Positions 15,918 to 21,201 of a stretch of 23,046 bases of DNA are shown here, one piece after another. This DNA is from an uncultured Actinomycetes bacterium (GTDB taxonomy: Bacteria; Actinomycetota; Actinomycetes; S36-B12). Position numbers and translations under genes: made by a program. The stretch is from the NCBI GenBank assembly GCA_903918595.1, contig CAIXFB010000252.1, positions 1-23,046 of the forward strand, read 5' to 3'. Within the stretch, counting starts at the first letter, position 1. Each line of letters starts with the position of its first letter. The notes below the pieces were generated by a model. It searched no databases. It worked only from the letters and a program-made list of their open reading frames with translations, and was not told where the DNA came from.

Positions 15918-17404
15918 CGATCACTCGATGGGTACTCGCTGATCAACTGGGTGAACACTTCCATGAGGATGCCGCCCACCTCGTGATAATCGAGGCGAAG
16001 GATCTATTCAGGAAGACCAGGTATCACCGACAAAAAGCGCACCTGGTGCTGTCGGCAATGCGACATTTGGCAGCCGAGCGCCCGGAAAGCGCAACGTACA
16101 TCCGAGCCGACACGTTTGCGGAGGGCCTCGCCACTATCGATGGTCCATTAGAGGTGGTAGCGCCCCACAGTCGTAGCGCAACCGCGGTAGTTCAACTGGT
16201 GCAGGAACATGGCCGGGATCTATCGGTCCTCCCCGCGCGCGGCTTCATCACCTCGGAAACCGAGTTCCAGTCTTGGGTTGCTGAACGTGGCAAGCGCCGG
16301 CTGCTCTTGGAGGATTGGTACCGATCCGTTCGCGTTTCCCACGAGATTCTCATCGAGGATGGAGAGCCGGCGGGCGGGCGCTGGAATTTTGATGAAGACA
16401 ATCGCCAACCTCCGCCACGCGGGGCCGTGACACTTGGTCTTCCTGAGCCTTGGTTACCTGTGGAAGATGACATTGATCGTCAGGTGCGACAAGACCTTGA
16501 TGCGTGGGAATCTGAGGGCATTGAATTCTTTGGTGCCGATGGCCCCCGGATGTTCCCCATCACCCCGGATGAGGCTCGCCGTGCACTCGCAGATTTTGTG
16601 GAGCATCGCCTTCCCAAATTTGGCCCTTACGAAGATGCACTTTTGTCCGAGGATTGGTTGATGGCGCATTCTGGCCTGTCTGTTCCAATGAATCTTGGTG
16701 TGCTTCATCCTCGCGAGGTTGTTCGAACTGCTGAGGAAGCATGGAGCAAGGGCTTAGTGCCGATCGCAAGTGTTGAAGGGTTCATTCGGCAGATCCTTGG
16801 CTGGCGCGAGTACATCTGGCATCTCTATTGGCATTTTGGGCCACTGTACGTTGACAGCAGTAATGTGCTGAGCGCAGATGAGCCGCTACCTCAATGGTTT
16901 AGCGACGCAAAAAGCGAGGATGTCACTGCCCACTGCCTGTCGTGGGCACTTGAGCAGGTGCACGACAAGGGATGGACTCATCACATTGTTCGCTTGATGA
17001 TTTTGGGTAACTGGGCCCTCCAGCGTGGTTATGATCCGGCTGAAATGACACGGTGGTTTCAACGCACGTTCGTCGACGGGTACCCATGGGTGATGGCAGC
17101 GAATACGGTAGGAATGGCACTCTTCGCTGACGGTGGTCAGATGTCAACCAAGCCATATGCATCAGGTGGTTCCTACATCAACAAGATGACAAATCTGTGT
17201 TCGGGGTGCCGCTATAAGCCCACAGTGCGGGTTGGAAGTGATGCATGTCCATTCACGGCGGGCTACTGGAACTTTCTGCATGTGAATCAGGAAAGACTCT
17301 CGGGTAATCACAGAATGTCAATGGCGTATGCCGGCCTGAGGAAGTTGGCGGATCGAGACGCGCTCATTGTTCAAGAGGCAGAACGAGGGAACAGCGCGCC
17401 ATGA
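15914..17404 (+). CDS. Fe-S bacterial cryptochrome/(6-4) photolyase (FeS-BCP, PhrB-like)
   Basis: This is a light-driven DNA repair flavoprotein of 496 residues. An N-terminal antenna domain (begins RWVLADQLGEHF) is followed by a helical FAD domain. Four cysteines, Cys341, Cys429, Cys432 and Cys445, have the same spacing (88, 3 and 13) as the [4Fe-4S] ligands I recall for Agrobacterium PhrB. His356-His357 (GWTHHIVRL) lie 15 and 16 residues after the first Cys, where PhrB has the histidine pair needed for (6-4) repair. NHRMSMAYAGL near the end is also typical. FAD plus a lumazine antenna are expected from the family. It overlaps both neighbours by ATGA, placing it in one transcript with the ABC ATPase and the phosphatidyltransferase. 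Confidence 0.95.
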   Translation: MTITRWVLADQLGEHFHEDAAHLVIIEAKDLFRKTRYHRQKAHLVLSAMRHLAAERPESATYIRADTFAEGLATIDGPLEVVAPHSRSATAVVQLVQEHGRDLSVLPARGFITSETEFQSWVAERGKRRLLLEDWYRSVRVSHEILIEDGEPAGGRWNFDEDNRQPPPRGAVTLGLPEPWLPVEDDIDRQVRQDLDAWESEGIEFFGADGPRMFPITPDEARRALADFVEHRLPKFGPYEDALLSEDWLMAHSGLSVPMNLGVLHPREVVRTAEEAWSKGLVPIASVEGFIRQILGWREYIWHLYWHFGPLYVDSSNVLSADEPLPQWFSDAKSEDVTAHCLSWALEQVHDKGWTHHIVRLMILGNWALQRGYDPAEMTRWFQRTFVDGYPWVMAANTVGMALFADGGQMSTKPYASGGSYINKMTNLCSGCRYKPTVRVGSDACPFTAGYWNFLHVNQERLSGNHRMSMAYAGLRKLADRDALIVQEAERGNSAP

Positions 17405-18012
17405 AAGCATCATCGGTATTCACCGTTCCCAACATCATCAGTATGTTGCGTTTACTCGGTGTTCCATTCTTTGTGTGGCTCATCCTCGTTCCACAGGCCG
17501 ATGTCGTTGCGTTTGTGGTGCTCACGATTGCCGGTATCAGTGACTGGGTCGACGGTTACCTTGCTCGCCGGCTCAATCAGCAGTCCGAGCTTGGCGCCCT
17601 GCTAGATCCACTGGCCGATCGCCTATACATCATCGCCACCATTGTCGCTCTGGCGATTCGCGACATCATCCCTTGGTGGCTCGTGCTGGTGGTCCTAGCG
17701 CGTGATCTTGTGCTTCTCCTTCTCCTACCCGTGCTCCGTCGTCAAGGCAAGATTTCTTTGCCCGTGACGTATGTGGGCAAAGCGGGTACTTTCGCCCTCC
17801 TCTGGGGGTTCCCCTTGCTGCTCCTTTCGGGAGTCGGAGGGGCGTTTGGACAGGTGATCGGGGCCGCAGGATGGGCCTTCGCGCTGTGGGGGACTGCCTT
17901 GTACTGGTGGGCTGGATTACGTTACGCCCAGGACACACTGGTTGTGCACCATCAAGAAGAATCTGCTCAGGCTACGGTTGTAGATCAAGTTCAACGTGAG
18001 GAACAGGTATGA
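17401..18012 (+). CDS. CDP-alcohol phosphatidyltransferase, membrane phospholipid synthesis
   Basis: This is a 203-residue integral membrane enzyme that transfers a phosphatidyl group from CDP-diacylglycerol to an alcohol. It carries the complete family motif DG-x2-AR-x8-G-x3-D-x3-D, with Asp51, Gly52, Ala55, Arg56, Gly65, Asp69 and Asp73. Several hydrophobic helices follow (for example LVLVVLARDLVLLLLLPVL). By synteny with the M. tuberculosis pgsA2 (Rv1822)-gcvH-garA block it may be the pgsA2 counterpart, but phosphatidylglycerophosphate, phosphatidylinositol-phosphate and cardiolipin synthases share this motif and the acceptor is not certain. ATG 17401 overlaps the photolyase stop, and the stop overlaps gcvH. 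Confidence 0.88.
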   Translation: MKASSVFTVPNIISMLRLLGVPFFVWLILVPQADVVAFVVLTIAGISDWVDGYLARRLNQQSELGALLDPLADRLYIIATIVALAIRDIIPWWLVLVVLARDLVLLLLLPVLRRQGKISLPVTYVGKAGTFALLWGFPLLLLSGVGGAFGQVIGAAGWAFALWGTALYWWAGLRYAQDTLVVHHQEESAQATVVDQVQREEQV

Positions 18013-18407
18013 CGACTAGCGAGACAACCCCGGGCGAACTGCGCTACACCGCCGAGCACGAATGGGTGAGAGCGAACGCTGACGGAACGTTAACCGTGGG
18101 AATCACTCACCACGCTCAAGATGCGCTGGGCGACATCGTGTTCGTCAGCCTGCCTTCGGCCGGCGCCACTGTGAGCGCCGGATCCACCTGCGGTGAAGTT
18201 GAATCGACAAAAAGTGTCAGCGACATCTATAACCCCGTCGCTGGGACCATTGCAGAGGTAAATGGCAGCGTTGAGACGAATCCCGAGGTCATCAACGCGG
18301 AGCCTTATGGCGCTGGGTGGCTTTTCGTTGTCACTCCGAATAGTGCCAGTGACTTCGACACCTTGCTCAGCGCTGCGGACTATCGGGCATTGATCAACGA
18401 GGTCTAG
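18009..18407 (+). CDS. gcvH: GcvH, lipoyl carrier protein of the glycine cleavage system
   Basis: GcvH carries the aminomethyl intermediate on a lipoyl-lysine between GcvP, GcvT and the lipoamide dehydrogenase. It has 132 residues, beginning LRYTAEHEWV after a short leader, with the lipoylation site Lys68 in GEVESTKSVSDI, then YNPVAGTIAEVN and GAGWLFVV. ATG 18009 overlaps the phosphatidyltransferase stop. It is therefore in the upstream transcript and not behind the glycine riboswitch that precedes gcvP 2.8 kb away. No lipoate-attachment genes are in view. Confidence 0.96.
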   Translation: MTTSETTPGELRYTAEHEWVRANADGTLTVGITHHAQDALGDIVFVSLPSAGATVSAGSTCGEVESTKSVSDIYNPVAGTIAEVNGSVETNPEVINAEPYGAGWLFVVTPNSASDFDTLLSAADYRALINEV

Positions 18408-18446
18408 GCTCGGGCTAGTCCACCGATGGAGTTGGAGAGTCTGCAC

Positions 18447-18941
18447 ATGAATTGCAGCCAGTGCGGTCAGCCGGCGGAGCCGGGAGCTCGGTTCTGTGCG
18501 TCATGTGGCCAAGCAATTGGGGGATCGGGCGCTGAAGATGTGCACAACACGTCCATCATTGCCTCAGGTGCATCAACCGGAACGGGTCCCATTAATTTTG
18601 GTGGAGGAACTCACTCCAGGATTCCGCAGGGTGCTGCTCTGCTCGTGGTTCACCGCGGGCCAGGCGAGGGCGCTGAGTTTGCCCTAGATCCCCAACAGAG
18701 TCTGATCAGCGTCGGTCGCACACCTGAATCAGACATTTTTCTGGATGACGTCACAGTAAGTCGGCGTCATGCTGAGTTTCGTCATGGAGCTCAGGGCTGG
18801 AGCCTTCGTGACGCTGGCAGTCTCAATGGAACCTACGTCAACCGGAGTCGAGTTGATGACCGAGCCTTACAGGGTGGCGATGAAGTTCAGATTGGTAAAT
18901 TTCGATTCATCTTCTTGGTAGGGGTCGAGTCTCAAGCATGA
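18447..18941 (+). CDS. garA: GarA/OdhI-type FHA protein with N-terminal zinc ribbon
   Basis: The C-terminal two thirds (about residues 65-160) are a GarA-like FHA domain: ALLVVHRGPGEGAEFALD, VGRTPESDIFLDDVTVSRRH, DAGSLNGTYVNR and GDEVQIGKFRFIFL, with phosphothreonine-contact candidates Arg91, Ser105 and Asn127. GarA/OdhI proteins inhibit 2-oxoglutarate dehydrogenase and control glutamate metabolism, switched by Ser/Thr kinases at a TT pair near the N-terminus. Here that region reads VHNTSII, keeping only Thr35 before Ser36. Residues 1-21 form a C-x2-C-x10-C-x2-C zinc ribbon (Cys3, 6, 17, 20). ATG 18447 is chosen over ATG 18426 because GGAGAG at 18434-18439 is 7 nt away. The stop overlaps the MerR gene. 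Confidence 0.9.
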   Translation: MNCSQCGQPAEPGARFCASCGQAIGGSGAEDVHNTSIIASGASTGTGPINFGGGTHSRIPQGAALLVVHRGPGEGAEFALDPQQSLISVGRTPESDIFLDDVTVSRRHAEFRHGAQGWSLRDAGSLNGTYVNRSRVDDRALQGGDEVQIGKFRFIFLVGVESQA

Positions 18942-19648
18942 GCGCGTCAAGTTCCACTTCTGGTTTCGCTGACACAGTAAGTATCGGTGAAGTCATCTCG
19001 ATGCTGAAAAAGGAATTTCCTGACGTCACAATTAGCAAGATCAGATTTCTTGAGACAGAGGGGCTCGTCACGCCGGCTCGAACAAGTTCGGGATACCGGC
19101 GATTCAGCGTCCATGACGTGGAGCGCCTTCGTTCTGTACTGACAATGCAGCGCGATCAATACCTTCCGCTCAAGGTAATCAAGGATCACTTGGAGAACCC
19201 CCAATCAACCGATCCAGAAGTCGTCTCTGTAGCAGGTGGCGGTCTCAATCCTGATGATTTTCGTCCGGGCGCTGGCCGGGTGCGTCTGACTAGGGCTGAG
19301 TTGGCTGGGCATGCAGGCTTAAGCGAAGTCGCAGTCGTCCAACTTGAAACACTCGGGTTGGTATGGGCGCATCCTTCGGGGCACTACGACGAAGATGCAC
19401 TTGCCGTAAGCCAGATTGCTGGCCGGTTGGCGGAGTATGGCGTCGAGTCACGTCATCTGCGTTCATTCCGAGTAGTCGCAGATCGCGAATCTGGGCTGGT
19501 GGAGCAAATCGCCACGCCCTATTCGCAACCGCGAGATAAGGATTCGAAGGCACGACTTCAGGAAACGGTGCGAGACCTGGCCTCCCTTTTTGTGCAACTT
19601 CATGCGGCCCTGCTCCGGGCAGAATTGATCCGTTCTGGCCGAGCGTGA
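18938..19648 (+). CDS. ftsR: MerR-family regulator, FtsR-like (Rv1828 type)
   Basis: The 236-residue protein has an N-terminal MerR winged-helix domain (about residues 12-88: ISMLKKEFPDVTISKIRFLE, then SSGYRRFSVHDVERLRSVL). A second helical domain (about residues 110-230) is characteristic of the actinobacterial FtsR/Rv1828 group, which lacks the small metal-sensing end of classical MerR. In Corynebacterium the homologue next to odhI activates ftsZ. The adjacency to the GarA-like gene, by ATGA overlap, and to the BFN nuclease is the same here. The gene symbol rests on this synteny and fold; the target promoters are not in the window. Confidence 0.87.
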   Translation: MSASSSTSGFADTVSIGEVISMLKKEFPDVTISKIRFLETEGLVTPARTSSGYRRFSVHDVERLRSVLTMQRDQYLPLKVIKDHLENPQSTDPEVVSVAGGGLNPDDFRPGAGRVRLTRAELAGHAGLSEVAVVQLETLGLVWAHPSGHYDEDALAVSQIAGRLAEYGVESRHLRSFRVVADRESGLVEQIATPYSQPRDKDSKARLQETVRDLASLFVQLHAALLRAELIRSGRA

Positions 19649-19658
19649 GTCTTGGGGT

Positions 19659-19664
19659 TACCCT
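19659..19664 (+). promoter_or_regulatory. Likely -10 box (TACCCT) for the BFN nuclease gene, leaderless arrangement
   Basis: TACCCT is followed by exactly 6 nt (TAGGGA) and GTG 19671. AGGGA abuts the start codon, too close to serve as a ribosome-binding site, so initiation on a leaderless mRNA is favoured. The layout is the same as at 15132 and 11428(-). Readthrough from the FtsR gene 22 nt upstream could also supply transcripts. Confidence 0.45.
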
Positions 19665-19670
19665 TAGGGA

Positions 19671-20168
19671 GTGATTCCTCTTGAGGTCGTGGGTGTTCGG
19701 ATGGAAATGCCGTCGAACAATCCGATAGTGCTCCTACGCGAAACTGATGGCGTTCGCTATTTGCCCATCTGGGTGGGTGCTGTGGAGGCAACAGCAATTG
19801 CATACGCGCAGCAGGGCATCATTCCGCCCAGGCCCTTGACCCATGACCTTCTCAAGGATGTATTGGGCGCGCTGTCGGCAGAGCTCACCTTGGTCACCAT
19901 TACTGAGTTGCGCGACGGGGTGTTCTATGCCGTGCTAGATCTCTCCAATGGCACTCAAGTGAGTGCGCGTCCCTCAGATGCGATCGCCATTGCGCTCCGA
20001 ACCGAAACACCAATCGTGGGAACCGATGCTGTTCTCGACGAGGCGGGGGTCGAAATACCTGAGGCGGATGACCTAGACGGCGAAGAGCCTGAGGAGACCG
20101 TGGAAAAGTTCCGCGAATTCCTCGATCAAGTCACTCCCGAGGATTTTGCAGGTCCCGCGAGTCAATGA
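19671..20168 (+). CDS. BFN-domain (DUF151) bifunctional nuclease family protein
   Basis: The 165-residue protein has a full BFN/DUF151 domain: LEVVGVRMEMPSNNPIVLL at the start, YLPIWVGAVEATAIAYA, PRPLTHDLLKDVL, and SARPSDAIAIALRTETPI, followed by an acidic tail (DDLDGEEPEETVEKF). Plant and bacterial relatives have been reported with nuclease activity, but the biochemical role in actinobacteria is unsettled. It is the Rv1829 counterpart by position between FtsR and the second MerR regulator. The start is GTG 19671, which gives the family N-terminus. A perfect hairpin follows 2 nt after the stop. Confidence 0.88.
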   Translation: MIPLEVVGVRMEMPSNNPIVLLRETDGVRYLPIWVGAVEATAIAYAQQGIIPPRPLTHDLLKDVLGALSAELTLVTITELRDGVFYAVLDLSNGTQVSARPSDAIAIALRTETPIVGTDAVLDEAGVEIPEADDLDGEEPEETVEKFREFLDQVTPEDFAGPASQ

Positions 20169-20170
20169 AT

Positions 20171-20191
20171 TCACCCTCAAGATGAGGGTGA
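20171..20191 (+). terminator. Perfect 9-bp hairpin without U tract, probable terminator of the FHA-FtsR-nuclease transcript
   Basis: TCACCCTCA (20171-20179) and TGAGGGTGA (20183-20191) are exact reverse complements with a 3-nt loop, starting 2 nt after the nuclease stop. No run of T follows. U-less hairpins are often predicted as terminators in actinobacteria. The stretch after it (20192-20322) holds no supported gene. Confidence 0.6.
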
Positions 20192-20322
20192 GACTTACGT
20201 CGGTTCCGGATGGGCGTGTCGATTCGTCCGACGTATTCAGCAGGCCTAGATTCACTCCTGTCACACCGGTAACAGTCAAGCCATACTTCCCCAGTGGCCT
20301 TTCGCAACTGCTGTTGCAGAAG

Positions 20323-20328
20323 TACTGT
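20323..20328 (+). promoter_or_regulatory. Possible -10 box (TACTGT) for the second MerR gene
   Basis: TACTGT fits TANNNT and lies 31 nt upstream of the proposed TTG start at 20354, giving a leader of about 20 nt that contains the AGGAGG ribosome-binding site at 20343-20348. No good -35 box was found. It sits downstream of the hairpin terminator, where a new promoter is expected. Confidence 0.4.
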
Positions 20329-20353
20329 GGGGGTGCGAACGCAGGAGGATCAG

Positions 20354-20920
20354 TTGCTAGTCACCACGGGCACGCCGGTAGGCCAGCAGGCGCTATTTGA
20401 CGATTCGACGTTGCGCCCGCTTCCTGCAGATATCGGGTATCGGGGTCCTGTCGCTTGCTCAGCAGCCGGAATTACCTATCGGCAACTTGATTACTGGGCA
20501 CGGACTGGTTTGCTTGAGCCCTCGGTTCGCCCGGCAGCCGGGTCGGGATCGCAGCGGCTATACGGCTTTCGAGACATCCTGATCCTTCGGATCGTGAAGC
20601 GACTCATTGATACTGGTGTTTCTCTCCAGAACATTCGCGCGGCGGTTGAGCATCTGCACGACCGCGAAGGTGACGACTTGTCCAAAATCACGATCATGAG
20701 CGACGGTGCGAGCATCTATGAGTGCCGCAGCGCCGACGAAGTCGTTGACCTTGTTCGAGGCGGCCAAGGTGTGTTTGGTATTGCCGTAGGCAGCGTCTGG
20801 CGCGAAGTCGAGGGGAACCTGGCCGAATTGCCTGGTGAGCAATCTGACGGCAGTCCGATTCTGCCTCTGTTGGCCTCTGATGAACTTGCTAAAAGGCGCG
20901 CGCGGCGAGTTGCTGGTTGA
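20354..20920 (+). CDS. MerR-family regulator upstream of gcvP (Rv1830 type)
   Basis: This is a 188-residue regulator with an N-terminal MerR helix-turn-helix (about residues 30-100: CSAAGITYRQLDYWARTGLL, then SGSQRLYGFRDILILRIVKRL). It is followed by a helix (VSLQNIRAAVEHLHD) and a compact C-terminal part of unknown ligand (ISKIT-like strand, then VVDLVRGGQGVFGIAVGSVW). It corresponds by position to Rv1830, between the BFN nuclease and gcvP. TTG 20354 is chosen because a strong AGGAGG (20343-20348) sits 5 nt upstream. GTG codons at 20294, 20327 and 20333 would add a Cys-rich, non-conserved stretch and run across the putative promoter. Its target is not shown. Confidence 0.87.
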   Translation: MLVTTGTPVGQQALFDDSTLRPLPADIGYRGPVACSAAGITYRQLDYWARTGLLEPSVRPAAGSGSQRLYGFRDILILRIVKRLIDTGVSLQNIRAAVEHLHDREGDDLSKITIMSDGASIYECRSADEVVDLVRGGQGVFGIAVGSVWREVEGNLAELPGEQSDGSPILPLLASDELAKRRARRVAG

Positions 20921-20925
20921 TCGCG

Positions 20926-20956
20926 GGCAGAAATCTGCCAGACAAGCTAGTCTGGC
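20926..20956 (+). promoter_or_regulatory. Two nested inverted repeats between merR and the glycine riboswitch, with embedded -10 box
   Basis: GGCAGA-AA-TCTGCC (20926-20939) is directly followed, with shared bases, by GCCAGAC-N6-GTCTGGC (20937-20943 and 20950-20956). The second repeat contains TAGTCT (20948-20953), a TANNNT box well placed for a transcript starting about 9 nt before the riboswitch. It could be the terminator of the MerR gene, an operator for a dimeric regulator, or both. No U tract follows it. Confidence 0.5.
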
Positions 20957-20968
20957 GTTGCTGATCGA

Positions 20969-21151
20969 CCCCTGGCGGGAGAGAACTGCTCTGCAGTCGC
21001 CGAAGGAGCAATAGCCCCGACAACCTCTCAGGCAAAAGGACCGCTGGGGGAAGGCGCCTCTGAAAAAGGGTCATTCCCCTGACCCGCCGACGGTGCAAGC
21101 CGCAAGTGCGGTGAAGCTCTCAGGTAGCACGCTATGTGCGGGATACAGAGG
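20969..21151 (+). ncRNA. Tandem glycine riboswitch upstream of gcvP
   Basis: Two glycine aptamers stand in tandem. Aptamer I (20969-21050) closes with a 10-bp P1, CCCCTGGCGG (20969-20978) with CCGCTGGGGG (21041-21050) including two G-U pairs. It holds the core signatures GGGAGAG, CGCCGAAGGAGCAA and CTCTCAGGCAAAAGGACC. A 6-nt linker leads to aptamer II (21057-21151), whose P1 pairs CCTCTG (21057-21062) with CAGAGG (21146-21151). Its core reads CCGCCGACGGTGCAAG and GCTCTCAGGTA, slightly off consensus. Glycine binding usually switches gcv genes on. No terminator stem with a T run is seen before ATG 21202, so the control may act on the GGAG ribosome-binding site at 21192-21195. Confidence 0.92.
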
Positions 21152-21201
21152 GGGAGTGGGCGCAGCCGCGTCCATTTCCTTCGTGTGTTCCGGAGTCGAC
21201 C

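Noticed and set aside
18426..18446. Upstream ATG 18426 as start of the FHA protein
   Set aside because: It has no ribosome-binding site and would cover the GGAGAG site that fits ATG 18447; the zinc ribbon begins right after the later ATG.
20260..20277. CTGTCACACCGGTAACAG as an operator upstream of the MerR gene
   Set aside because: Only the central ACCGGT is symmetric; the outer CTGT/ACAG arms are at unequal distances, so it is not a true palindrome.
20146..20400. 84-codon open frame across the nuclease-MerR gap
   Set aside because: It starts inside the nuclease gene, runs through the hairpin, promoter and MerR start, and shows no recognisable domain; the MerR frame is clearly the coding one.
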